A stretch of 64,000 nucleotides of DNA from Actinokineospora baliensis. GTDB taxonomy: Bacteria; Actinomycetota; Actinomycetes; Mycobacteriales; Pseudonocardiaceae. The translations under genes were made by a program, and so were the position numbers. The notes under the pieces were generated by a model. It searched no databases and was not told the origin of the DNA. It saw only the letters and a list, made by a program, of their open reading frames with translations. Below are positions 52,363 to 61,209 of this stretch, in pieces (the stretch's first letter is position 1; the number at the start of each line of letters is the position of its first letter). The stretch covers positions 4,576,001 through 4,640,000 of the forward strand of contig NZ_JAFBCK010000001.1 of NCBI RefSeq assembly GCF_016907695.1, read 5' to 3'.

Positions 52363-53321
52363 ACCACACGGTCATCGACCTCGACACCGACGGGAACCCC
52401 GTCGACCCCGAGACCTCCGAGCCGATCCGATCGGACGTCGACGGGTTCCTGCGCAGGCACGTCGTGCTCCCCGAGAACACCACTGACGTCGTGGTGTTCG
52501 TCCACGGCTGGCGCAACAACCGCGCCACTGCCCTGACCCGCGCCACCAAGTTCGCTGCACTGGTCGACCGCACGCACTCGCCCACCCGGTACCCGGCCCT
52601 GCCCGTGTGGAACTGCAACTACATCGTCGTGCGGTGGCCGTCGACCAGCAGCCCCTTCCGCGCGGGCTACCGGCGAATCCGCGAACGTGCGCACCTGATG
52701 TCCACCGCAGGACACGCACCGACCGTGCTCGCTCACCTCCTCGGGTACCTGGGCACCCAACGGCGCGAGACCTCGGGCACGCTGCGCACCCGTACCGGTC
52801 AATACCTGCACCTGGTTGGCCACTCCTTCGGTTGCCGCTTTCTCGCCGAGGCCATCCAGTGGGCCGCCGACGCCCGCCCCGACGTCCTGTCCTGGAACCG
52901 CGCCGACCCCCGCTACCCCTGGACCGCGGATACCCTGCTCATGCTCCAGATGGCCCTCGCCCACGACACCGTGGAACAGGCCTTTCCCCGACTCATCCAC
53001 AACGCCCCGGTCAACGGCCCGGTGGTGTTCACCCATTCCACTGCGGACCGCGCTCTGGGCCTGTGGCACACCCTCGCCGAAGGTACGGTGGGCATCGGCT
53101 TCCGCGGCGCGAGCACCTCGAACGGCCACCTCAGCGAGATCACCCTCCACCCGACCGAAGTGGACTACACCGATAGCGACTTCGCCACCGCACTGGTCAA
53201 CGTGAACGCGTCCGCCCGGTTCCGTCGCGGCCGCTTTCTCCTGCCCGCGGGAGCGCACGCGGACATCATCCACCCCGAGACCGCGCACCTCCTGCTATCG
53301 CTGGCCCAGCTCGCCCGTTGA
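52359..53321 (+). CDS. Alpha/beta hydrolase of the CHAT cassette
   Basis: A 320-residue alpha/beta hydrolase without signal peptide. The oxyanion strand is VVVFVHGWRNN, and the nucleophile elbow GHSFGCRF puts Ser156; the late His is in PAGAHADIIHP. It resembles DUF900/lipase-like hydrolases. ATG overlaps the CHAT stop. It could be a zymogen or effector released by the protease, or an independent lipase; neither is shown. Confidence 0.75.
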   Translation: MNHTVIDLDTDGNPVDPETSEPIRSDVDGFLRRHVVLPENTTDVVVFVHGWRNNRATALTRATKFAALVDRTHSPTRYPALPVWNCNYIVVRWPSTSSPFRAGYRRIRERAHLMSTAGHAPTVLAHLLGYLGTQRRETSGTLRTRTGQYLHLVGHSFGCRFLAEAIQWAADARPDVLSWNRADPRYPWTADTLLMLQMALAHDTVEQAFPRLIHNAPVNGPVVFTHSTADRALGLWHTLAEGTVGIGFRGASTSNGHLSEITLHPTEVDYTDSDFATALVNVNASARFRRGRFLLPAGAHADIIHPETAHLLLSLAQLAR

Positions 53322-53333
53322 CAACACGATTGA

Positions 53334-53783
53334 TCAGTCGACCTCCCACCAGGCCAACAAACCCGCGAGCCCGTTGGCCACCAACAGAGCGATCATCACC
53401 GCTGCCCCAACCCCCTCAACGGAGAACCCGAGCCCCTCATCGGCGGCGAACCGACCCTCCGCGCGGTAGTCGGACAGGTAGGGGATCGAGAAGAGCCCCG
53501 CCCCGAGCGCGAACAAGCTCACCGCCGCCCCGATGTTCGAGGGAGCCTCACGCCGACCAGACCGAAACCGCCGAAGCCAGATCGACCGCCCACCCGACAG
53601 TACAGCGCAGGCACCGGTGAGCAACGCCATCGAAACGCCAGGCCCCAGGTAGGGAGCGAGCGCGAACAGCCCGAGCAGCACCACCCCGGCGACCGCCGTG
53701 ATCCAACGCAGCCACCGCCGAACAACCGTGATGGTCGTCGGTCCCGGCTCCACCTCCGCGACTCCCTCAGACACGGTGATCAC
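53334..53783 (-). CDS. Four-TM membrane protein
   Basis: A 149-residue membrane protein with hydrophobic helices at about 28-46, 48-64, 84-104 and 122-145. No family recognised. The GTG start at 53783 has no clear ribosome binding site. It is convergent with the hydrolase gene (12 bp gap). Confidence 0.5.
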   Translation of the reverse strand: MITVSEGVAEVEPGPTTITVVRRWLRWITAVAGVVLLGLFALAPYLGPGVSMALLTGACAVLSGGRSIWLRRFRSGRREAPSNIGAAVSLFALGAGLFSIPYLSDYRAEGRFAADEGLGFSVEGVGAAVMIALLVANGLAGLLAWWEVD

Positions 53784-53825
53784 GTTAGCCGGTGCGCGCT
53801 GCCCGGGGACCTACTTCTTCGAGGA

Positions 53826-54272
53826 TCAACCAGATACGGAAGGGATACCCAGCCACGAAAGCGTCAGCGGGTTCTCGCCGAGGTCCCTTTCGGCGGACGC
53901 GGAAGACCATTCCGCATCGCGCCACGCCTTGTACACCAGCTCTTCGGGTCCGGCGATCCCGTGGACATCACGCAAGGCCACCACACAACGCGCCGCCAAC
54001 GCCGAATACTCCACCGTCAACGCCGGTAGAGGCAAAGAACAACTCCAGTTCGGCGGATCGATCCCGGCAGGCGGCACCCACCCGGCCTCGGCCATCCGGT
54101 TGCGGTCCGTGGCCGACACCCCCGCCGCCTCGGCGTGCAACTCGTGCTCGCCGCCAGCGAACTGCACGAACACCTTCGGGTCAGCCCGCGAGAAGACAAC
54201 CAGGAATACCCGATCAGACACCTCCCGCAACGCCTCGGTAAGACCCGCGCCGAACCTCTCCCAATCAGACAT
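53826..54272 (-). CDS. TY-Chap/YbjN-like protein
   Basis: A 148-residue soluble protein resembling the TY-Chap (type III chaperone/YbjN-like) domains found near polymorphic toxins. It has WERFGAGLTEALREV, VFVQFAGGEHELHAEAAG, and NWSCSLPLPA. ATG 54272 has an excellent ribosome binding site (GGGAGGTGAT). It begins 5 bp after the DUF6301-like gene and is cotranscribed. It may bind a toxin peptide or act in immunity; this is family-based inference. Confidence 0.6.
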   Translation of the reverse strand: MSDWERFGAGLTEALREVSDRVFLVVFSRADPKVFVQFAGGEHELHAEAAGVSATDRNRMAEAGWVPPAGIDPPNWSCSLPLPALTVEYSALAARCVVALRDVHGIAGPEELVYKAWRDAEWSSASAERDLGENPLTLSWLGIPSVSG

Positions 54273-54277
54273 CCCGA

Positions 54278-54754
54278 TCACCTCCCTGCCGGAGTGCGGA
54301 ACCGAACCGCCACAGCCCTCGACGACAGCGTGATAGTCACCTGAGCAGCCCCCATCTCCCACGTCGCGTCCGTCTGCCCACGATCACGCCGGATCGACGC
54401 CCGCCCCAACCGAGCCGTCCCTTCCCGCACCACCAACGTGAAGAGATCACCAAGAAACGCCCTCGACGCCGCCGTCTCCTTCGCGACCGCGTCCGTGATC
54501 CGAAACCGCACGGACGCCACGCTGTCGATCCCGGACATCGACACCTCCGGCGGCCTGAACCTGGGGTTGACCAGGAATCCCAGCCCGTCCTCGACCTCAA
54601 CCACCCAGCCAAGCTGCTCAACGGCCCTCTGCTGTGCGTCTACACGCGACACCGGCCACGGGAGACTTGCCCAGAAGTCCACGATCTCCCAGACCTCAGC
54701 GACCGACATCGCGGAACAGTCCACAAGCGCAGCCTGACTGCTCGGCCCTGTCAC
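54278..54754 (-). CDS. DUF6301-like protein
   Basis: A 158-residue soluble protein that resembles DUF6301: EVWEIVDFWASLPWPVSR at the start, a LGWVVEVEDGLGF strand pair and a beta-rich C-terminus. GTG 54754 is favoured because it overlaps the stop of the flavin monooxygenase gene (GTGA); ATG 54709 is a possible later start. Such proteins occur next to TY-Chap and immunity genes, as here. Confidence 0.6.
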   Translation of the reverse strand: MTGPSSQAALVDCSAMSVAEVWEIVDFWASLPWPVSRVDAQQRAVEQLGWVVEVEDGLGFLVNPRFRPPEVSMSGIDSVASVRFRITDAVAKETAASRAFLGDLFTLVVREGTARLGRASIRRDRGQTDATWEMGAAQVTITLSSRAVAVRFRTPAGR

Positions 54755-55926
54755 GTGGTCGGTCCGATGTCGGGCACTCCGGCGTAGTCGGGCAGGTCGA
54801 TGCCGTTGAGGGCACGCTCGATCAGCGCCGTGAGCGCCTCCATGTCCGGCTCGGCGGAGGCGTGGCTCCCCGTGTGCAGCCTGCCGATCTCCTGGTTCGC
54901 CTCAACGAACGGCCGCATGCGCGCCTCATACGCGGCAAACCCCACCTCGGGGTCCCACCCGGCGGCAGCCAACTCCCCGGCGAGCACATAGGCACCAACC
55001 AGAGCCAACCCAGTCCCAGCCCCAGACATCGGCGACGGACTGAACGCCGCGTCACCGATCAACGCCACCCGCCCCTCCGACCAGCGATCCATCACCACCT
55101 GAGCGACCTGGTCGAGGTAGAAGTCCGGGCTGTCCCCCAGATGCTCAAGAATCCGCGGCGTCAACCAGCCCAAGCCCGCCATCCGCTCACGCAACAGCTG
55201 CTTCTGCCCCTCCACATCACGGTAGTCCACCCCGAGATCGTCCGAGGGGAACGCGAACACCGCCATCGCCTGAGTAGCGTCCTTGAAGGGCCTCAAACCC
55301 GCCGACCGCCCGGACTCGCGATCCTGGTACTCCACAAACCAACGCCCCAACCCAAACTCGTTGGGCACGCTGTAGAAGGCCAACACCAGTCCGAGGTGAC
55401 GGATGAACCGCTCACGCGGCCCGAAGACCATCTCCCGCAGACTCGAGTGCAGCCCATCCGCACCAACCACCAGGTCGAACCGCCGCTGGCCGCCCCCAGC
55501 GAACGTCACCTCAACCCCGCCCGCATCCTGCACAAGCTCGACAATCCGGTCACCAAAGACATACTCGACACCCCCACACGTGTCGTCGTAGAGGACCTGA
55601 GCCAAGTCACCACGCAGAATCTCAATCTCCGCGATCATCCCATCGCCACCGTCATCATCGGCTCGATAGGTCTCCAGCACGTTCCCGTCAACGTCCACAG
55701 TGTGCGCACCCTCGGTGTCCGTACAGGCCGCCCGAATCGCCGCATCCAGCCCCATCCGCCGGATGACCTCCTTGGTCACCCCGCGCGCATCCACCGCCTG
55801 CCCGCCCGGCCGCAACCCAGGAGCCCGCTCCACCACAGTCACCTCAGCCCCCCGCCGCCACAACCAATGCGCCAACGCGGGACCCGCGATACTCGCCCCA
55901 ACCACCAACACCCTGCGACCGCTCAT
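54751..55926 (-). CDS. FAD-dependent monooxygenase (PHBH fold)
   Basis: A 391-residue flavoprotein hydroxylase of the p-hydroxybenzoate hydroxylase class. The FAD Rossmann motif VVGASIAGPALA is at residues about 7-18, the DG motif is DLVVGADGLHSSLRE and the late FAD segment GDAAFSPSPMSGAGTGLAL. Enzymes of this type hydroxylate or inactivate aromatic compounds (TetX, OxyS-like). ATG 55926 is chosen since the FAD motif must be near the N-terminus. It is coupled to DUF6301 and TY-Chap-like genes, an odd pairing. Confidence 0.8.
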   Translation of the reverse strand: MSGRRVLVVGASIAGPALAHWLWRRGAEVTVVERAPGLRPGGQAVDARGVTKEVIRRMGLDAAIRAACTDTEGAHTVDVDGNVLETYRADDDGGDGMIAEIEILRGDLAQVLYDDTCGGVEYVFGDRIVELVQDAGGVEVTFAGGGQRRFDLVVGADGLHSSLREMVFGPRERFIRHLGLVLAFYSVPNEFGLGRWFVEYQDRESGRSAGLRPFKDATQAMAVFAFPSDDLGVDYRDVEGQKQLLRERMAGLGWLTPRILEHLGDSPDFYLDQVAQVVMDRWSEGRVALIGDAAFSPSPMSGAGTGLALVGAYVLAGELAAAGWDPEVGFAAYEARMRPFVEANQEIGRLHTGSHASAEPDMEALTALIERALNGIDLPDYAGVPDIGPTT

Positions 55927-55993
55927 CACAACCCCCGTTAGTCCATCCAGACGACGCCGCGGAGTGTATGCGTTCTGGCTGACACTCTTGCGG

Positions 55994-57160
55994 TCATCGA
56001 GGCCGAGCAGGATTCGGCGCGGACCCACTCCTGTCGCGGTGTTGCCAACACATCGTGTGCCAGTGGCGGCGTTCTTCGACCGAGCGACCGCGTGAGGCAG
56101 GCCAGGCGACCACGTGTGACAGTCCCGGACGGATCTCGTGGTCGCATCGAGGACAGCGGTAGATCTTGGTTGCGGCCGACCCAGGGATGTACCGGAAGAG
56201 CCACTCGTCACCGGACGCGGGCTCAAGAGCGGGGTCAGGAAGACGCGTTCCGCTGATCACAGACTCGTCGATGCGCATGGCGAGCAGAGCTGTTCGCATG
56301 TCGTCGGCGGTCTGGAAGCGGTCGAGTGGGTTCTTGGCCAGTGCGGTGGCGAGCAGCTCGCGTAGCTCCTCTGTGGGGAGGTCGTGCAACTGGGGCGCTT
56401 CGTTGAGGTGTTTGAGGGCTACTTTCACCGCGGTCGTGGCCGTGAACGGGGGACTGCCGGTGAGCAGCTTGTGCAGGAGGCAGCCCGCGGAGTACACGTC
56501 CGATCGGGCATCGGGCTGACCACCGTCGATCTGTTCCGGCGACATGTAGTGCACAGCCCCCGCGAGCGGGTTGCGCGCCGTCGCCTCCGACTCGTCGAGC
56601 AGGCGGGAGGCGCCGAAGCCGAGGATCTTGACCTCGCCCGCTTCGCCGACCATCACGTTCGTCGGCTTGATGTCACCGTGCGTGGCGCCGGTGCGGTGCC
56701 CGGCTGCCAGACCCGCGCAGACCTGCTCGACGATGGTGACCGCGTCCCGCAGCGAGAACCGACGCCGTTGGCCCAGGACGTCGAGGTTGTCACCAGGTAC
56801 GTGCTCCATCACCAGGTAGTGCTGCCCGTCGTGCTCGCCCGCGACCGACACGGACACGACGTTGAGGTGGTCCACGCCGCCCACGGCCAGGAAGCGTGAG
56901 AGCACATTGGCGTGGTGGGCGATCTCCGGTCGCAACACCTTGATCGCGACGCGTCCACCGTGTCGATCACGGCGGTGTCCGACGCGGGGTCGGCCAGCGT
57001 GGTCACAGCCGCCACGCCCCAGATCGTCGGGTCTCGCAGGCAGGCCCCCAGGTCGTCGAGGTTGTGCCGCACAGCGGGCAAATCGGGCATGTTCTCGAAC
57101 GTGCTCGCCCCCCACGAGCACGACCCGAGACCTGTTCGGGTCGGGAACCTCCCCGGTCAT
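55994..57160 (-). pseudogene. Caspase-kinase chimera with frameshift and inactivated kinase
   Basis: The frame from ATG 57160 opens with RSRVVLVGG, then is out of register. Removing one G from a run of six at about 57107-57112 gives VLVGASTFENMPDLPAVRHN and DDLGACLRDPTIWG, the start of a caspase-family protein. That frame runs to about 56955, where the first frame becomes a Ser/Thr kinase (GGRVAIKVL) without its Gly-rich loop. So a deletion seems to have joined the start of a caspase gene to a kinase gene. The kinase keeps HGDIKPTNV but has ILGFGASRL where ILDFG is expected, so the Mg-binding Asp is Gly. A C-terminal zinc-ribbon-like YRCPRCDHEIRPG ... HWHTMCW remains. Confidence 0.6.
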
Positions 57161-57516
57161 CCGCCCCCTCCCAGTTGTGCTTGACGCGATCGGCGCCCGT
57201 TCGTCGACGATAGCCAAGCGGCGATCCAGTGGTAGGCCGATCCGGTCTGCCAGTCGGCGGTCACGGCCCGGCGGTGGCCCTGGGCCGTTGTTGCGATCAC
57301 CGGGCGCCGGTTGTCAATGGTCGTTTGAGGTGGCTGATTCTTTCCCGACGGTTTCCGGCCAGTTCGATGGCCTTGGAGAACAAATGGTGAACAGCAGATC
57401 GCTTGTTGATGAGCGCTGCTGGTCAAGCCCTTTGTGGCACATCCGTGCTTCGAGTGCGGACATATGATCCGGTGCGTCCGGCGTAACGTGTACGGCCTGC
57501 GGCTCGATCACCGGGT
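57161..57516. other. Divergent intergenic region
   Basis: About 355 bp between the caspase-kinase chimera (minus) and the solute-binding/VWA operon (plus). No supported gene. It should hold the promoter of the plus-strand operon; no clear promoter motif or repeat was recognised. It is less GC-rich than its surroundings (for example near 57300-57400). Confidence 0.4.
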
Positions 57517-58683
57517 GTGCACATTCGGTCGCAGCGCGCGGAATCGTGGGCCGCGCGGTACCTGCAGTCCCGGTTGACCAAGAGAATCACCCTCACGGTC
57601 GTCACCGCGCTGTTCTTCGGTGGGGTCACCTGGTTCGTGACCGAGCCTCCTGCGGGGCCCGAGCAGGTCCACGCGCTGGTGGGCACAGAGAAGGTGGCCT
57701 TCTTCAGAGATCCCAGGGTCCAGCAGGTCTTCCTGGACAACGGCAAGAACGTCCAGGTCGAGGGAGCGGGCTCACGGGACATCTCCCGGCGCACCGACCT
57801 GGACAAGCAGGACTTCCTGCTGCTCGCCGGGCAGACGGCCCTGGACCCGGTGCAGGATCGGCTCTCCGGCCGGGCGCTGCAGCCCAGCATGCCGTGGGAT
57901 TCGCCGCTGGTCGTCGTGACGTCGAAGACGATCGCCGACGGTCTGGTCGCCGGGCAGGCCGCGACCCCCATTTCGGGCCGGTACTACCGGCTGAACCTGA
58001 AGGTGTTCCTCGACCTCGCGCTCAACAAGGACAAGAGGTGGAACCACCTGGGCGTAAACGGGGACGCGGCGAGCAAGCGGATCTACGCCACGACGACCGA
58101 TGTCTGCACGTCGAACTCGGCGGGGGCGTTCCTGGGGCTGGTGGCCTATGTGCTCAACAACAACAGCCCACCGGTGGACAAGGACCTGGGGACGGTGTCG
58201 GCCGCGAGCGGGGGACAACCACTGCACCAGGCACTGCAAAGCTACGTCGACCTCCAGGGACAGGGGCAGGCCAGCACCAAGAACATCTTCGACGACTACC
58301 TCAACGGCATCGCGGGGCCGTTGGTCGTCGTCTACGAGCACCAGTTCCTCGAGGCTTCGATGCACGAGCCCAAGTCCATCAGGCCCGACATGGCGCTGCT
58401 CTACTTCGAGCCGCTGGCCCAGATCCAACCCACGTTCGTGGCCCTCAGTACGCGTGGCGAGGCGGTCACCCGACTGATCGAGGACAACGAACAGCTCAGG
58501 AACCTGGCTGCCGAGTACGGCCTGCACATCGGCCGGACGAACCACTTGGCCGACCAGTTGGCCAAGCACGACATCCGGGACTTGCCCAGCCTCAGCGACG
58601 AGTCGCTCGGCTCCGGCTTCTCCATGCCCAAGAACCCGGTCTTCGAGAAGATGCTCACCGAGATCGGGGGGTGCAGGAAATGA
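57517..58683 (+). CDS. Membrane-anchored solute-binding-like protein
   Basis: A 388-residue protein with one N-terminal TM helix (residues about 26-42, TVVTALFFGGVTWFV) and a large external domain. It has segments like extracellular binding proteins: VEGAGSRDISRR, PLVVVTSKTIADGLV, and TTTDVCTSNSAGAFLGLV. No family assigned. The GTG start at 57517 lacks a good ribosome binding site (GTG 57515 is out of frame). Its stop overlaps the ATG of the VWA lipoprotein gene (ATGA), so they likely form one surface complex. Confidence 0.55.
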   Translation: MHIRSQRAESWAARYLQSRLTKRITLTVVTALFFGGVTWFVTEPPAGPEQVHALVGTEKVAFFRDPRVQQVFLDNGKNVQVEGAGSRDISRRTDLDKQDFLLLAGQTALDPVQDRLSGRALQPSMPWDSPLVVVTSKTIADGLVAGQAATPISGRYYRLNLKVFLDLALNKDKRWNHLGVNGDAASKRIYATTTDVCTSNSAGAFLGLVAYVLNNNSPPVDKDLGTVSAASGGQPLHQALQSYVDLQGQGQASTKNIFDDYLNGIAGPLVVVYEHQFLEASMHEPKSIRPDMALLYFEPLAQIQPTFVALSTRGEAVTRLIEDNEQLRNLAAEYGLHIGRTNHLADQLAKHDIRDLPSLSDESLGSGFSMPKNPVFEKMLTEIGGCRK

Positions 58684-60257
58684 TCCGCCGAGTGCGCCGG
58701 GTGTGGTTCACCGCACTGTTGCTGGTTGTAGCGGGCGTGGCAGGTGCGTGTACGGCCACACCGGAGACCATCACACTACGGGTGATCGCGAGTTCGGAGC
58801 TCAGCGACGTCGAGCCACTGCTGGCCGGGCTGCGCGAAGCGACCGGGGTTGAACTCAAGATGGACTACCGCGGCACGTTGGACGCCTCGGACGCCATCGT
58901 GGACGGCACCGCCAAGAGTGATCTGGCCTGGTTGGCGTCCGACAAGTTTCTCTCGCTCAAGCTGGACGAGCTGGGCAAGCCGCGGTTGCCCAGGGAATCG
59001 ATCGCCTACTCCCCGGTCGTGTTCGGGATCAAGCGGTCGGTGGCGCAACGGCTCGGGTGGTCCAGTGGCGCCCGGGTCACCTGGGGGCAGATCGCGGCCA
59101 AGGCCGGTGCCGATGAACTCACCTTCGGCATGGCGAGTCCCGACACCTCGCACTCCGGGTTCGCCGCGGTGCTCGGCGCCGCGGCCGCGTTCGCGAACAC
59201 CGGCGCCGCACTCCAGGCCAACCAGGTCGACGGCGCCAAGCTCACCGACCTGTTCAAGGGCCAGATGCTGACCGCTGGCACTTCAGCCTGGCTGGTCGAC
59301 ACCTATGTCGATGACCCCGCGGCCGTCGACGGACTTGTCAACTACGAGTCCGTGCTCACTTCGTTGAACGCCAGCGGCAAACTGGCCGAGCCACTCGACT
59401 TGGTCTACCCCGCCGACGGGGTGACCACCGCCGACTACCCGCTCCTCCTGCTCGACCAGTCCAAACAGGACGCTTACCGGAAGGTCGTCGAGTACCTGCG
59501 CGGCGCCACCGCCCAGCAGGACCTCACCGACCGCTCCTTCCGCAGACCCACCAACCGCACTGTCGCCGCGAACCCCCGTGTGGCCGCGGTGTACGCGGGC
59601 GAGTTGCCGTTCCCGGCGAACCAGGACGTCGTCGACGAGCTGATCAACGCCTACCGCACGACCTATCGGAGACCCGCCCACGCCATCTATGTCCTCGACT
59701 TCTCCATCTCGATGGCCACCGGCGGACGAATCGAGGCGCTGCGCTCCGCGTTCGCCAACCTGTCCGGTGCCGACAAGTCAAGGCTCGGTCGTGCGGCCGA
59801 GTTCCGTGATCGCGAGAAGATCACCATCGTGCCGTTCGCGGGTGCGGTCCAACCAGAGCAGACTGTGGTCGTCGACAAGGACGACCCGGCCCCCGTCACG
59901 CGGATCAACTCGCTGGTCGAGTCGACACCGCTGACCGATGGAACCGCTGTCTGGTCCGCGCTCGAACGGGCCTACGTGTTGGCCGCGGACTCGGTCGCCA
60001 CGCACGACTACCTGGTGTCGATCGTGTTGATGACCGATGGCGACCGGAACATGGGCACCGAGCTGCCTGCATTGCTCGACGGCCTGAAAGCGCTGCCCGA
60101 GCCGGTTCGGCACGTGCGCACGTTCCCCATCCGCTTCGGCGAAGCCAATGCGAGCGCCCTCAACGAGATCGCCACGCTCACCGGCGGCAAGGCGTTCGAC
60201 GCGCGATCCGACGACGAACTGCGTCGGGTGTTCACCGAGATCCGCGGCTACCTGTGA
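58680..60257 (+). CDS. Lipoprotein with solute-binding and VWA domains
   Basis: A 525-residue lipoprotein: signal peptide with lipobox VAGAC (Cys24), a bacterial solute-binding-like domain (residues about 32-315; ITLRVIASSELSDVEPLL) and a von Willebrand A domain from about 335. The VWA metal site (MIDAS) is Asp340-x-Ser-x-Ser (LDFSISM) with MTDGDRN later. The external VWA domain would bind a protein partner with a divalent metal. It is coupled to the membrane-anchored gene before it, and a third membrane-anchored gene follows at 10 bp. Confidence 0.78.
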   Translation: MIRRVRRVWFTALLLVVAGVAGACTATPETITLRVIASSELSDVEPLLAGLREATGVELKMDYRGTLDASDAIVDGTAKSDLAWLASDKFLSLKLDELGKPRLPRESIAYSPVVFGIKRSVAQRLGWSSGARVTWGQIAAKAGADELTFGMASPDTSHSGFAAVLGAAAAFANTGAALQANQVDGAKLTDLFKGQMLTAGTSAWLVDTYVDDPAAVDGLVNYESVLTSLNASGKLAEPLDLVYPADGVTTADYPLLLLDQSKQDAYRKVVEYLRGATAQQDLTDRSFRRPTNRTVAANPRVAAVYAGELPFPANQDVVDELINAYRTTYRRPAHAIYVLDFSISMATGGRIEALRSAFANLSGADKSRLGRAAEFRDREKITIVPFAGAVQPEQTVVVDKDDPAPVTRINSLVESTPLTDGTAVWSALERAYVLAADSVATHDYLVSIVLMTDGDRNMGTELPALLDGLKALPEPVRHVRTFPIRFGEANASALNEIATLTGGKAFDARSDDELRRVFTEIRGYL

Positions 60258-60267
60258 AAGGAGTGGC

Positions 60268-61131
60268 ATGAGCACGACGCAGTTGGTGCTTTCCCCCCTC
60301 GTGGCAGTGGCTTTCGGTTCGGTCGCGTGGTGGTTGTCGGGCAGGTACCTCTCGGAGCCCGCGGCCCCCGCACCGACTCCGGAACCGTCACCGCGGGTCG
60401 CGTTGTTCGTCGATCCGACGGTGGTCGACACGCTCTACGCCGACATGCACGGCCACCAGTCGGTTCCGTCGTCCCGCGAGTGGGAGAAGGTCATCCAGCA
60501 CCAGATCGACGCGGCGCTGCGCATGCCCGTTGTGGAACCCAAGGCGAGCCGCAATGTTACGGAGACCATCCGGGAGGTCTACCTTCCGGAGGCCGACACC
60601 GGTCGAAAGTTGGCAGCGGTCCGCGCGCACCTGATCAGGACCAAACTGGTGGTCTCGGTCGACTTGAACCAGGGCAGGGAGGTCGAGCTCGGCGTGCTGC
60701 GCCTGGACACCGCCACCAGCGACCCCATCGGCGCGGTCCGCACCATGGTCGCCGAAGCCCAGGAACAACTCAACCGCCGCCTCTCCCCGGCCAAACTCAA
60801 AGGCTTCCTAGAGCTCACCGGCGACTTCGCCGTCACCGCGATCAGCGACGAGAAGGTCACGTTCGAAGCCGTTGCGCCCGACCCGACCACGGACAAGCCG
60901 GTCACGTTCCGTGCCACCGGATTGGCCACGGGGATCACGACCCACGGGAGCGTGCACGTCCGGGTCGGATCCACCGCGAAGGTCGTGTGCTTCGGTGCGG
61001 TCCTGGGCTGGCGCCCCGACGAACAACGCCTCGACCTGGTAGCGATCTCCGTCCACCTGCCCGGTAGCCAGCCGACTGACAACCAGCCGAACCCTCGGAC
61101 GCCCACACGATCGCGGGCTAGGAAACTCTAG
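60268..61131 (+). CDS. Membrane-anchored protein of the VWA operon
   Basis: A 287-residue protein with an N-terminal TM helix (residues about 6-24), a Pro-rich linker and an external or cytoplasmic alpha/beta domain (VALFVDPTVVDTLYADM, TKLVVSVDLNQGREV). A DUF6414-like layout is possible but not certain. ATG 60268 follows AAAGGAG. It is the last gene of the operon. Confidence 0.55.
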   Translation: MSTTQLVLSPLVAVAFGSVAWWLSGRYLSEPAAPAPTPEPSPRVALFVDPTVVDTLYADMHGHQSVPSSREWEKVIQHQIDAALRMPVVEPKASRNVTETIREVYLPEADTGRKLAAVRAHLIRTKLVVSVDLNQGREVELGVLRLDTATSDPIGAVRTMVAEAQEQLNRRLSPAKLKGFLELTGDFAVTAISDEKVTFEAVAPDPTTDKPVTFRATGLATGITTHGSVHVRVGSTAKVVCFGAVLGWRPDEQRLDLVAISVHLPGSQPTDNQPNPRTPTRSRARKL

Positions 61132-61209
61132 CCACAGCGCATACCGCCGCGTTCGCGGATCTTGGTGAGAACGTCGACCGGGGTGGCGAGGGTATGCGCT
61201 CGGTGTTGC

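Noticed and set aside
61136..61200. 10-bp inverted repeat AGCGCATACC / GGTATGCGCT between convergent genes
   Set aside because: The arms are 45 bp apart, too far for a confident terminator, though it may help both genes end.
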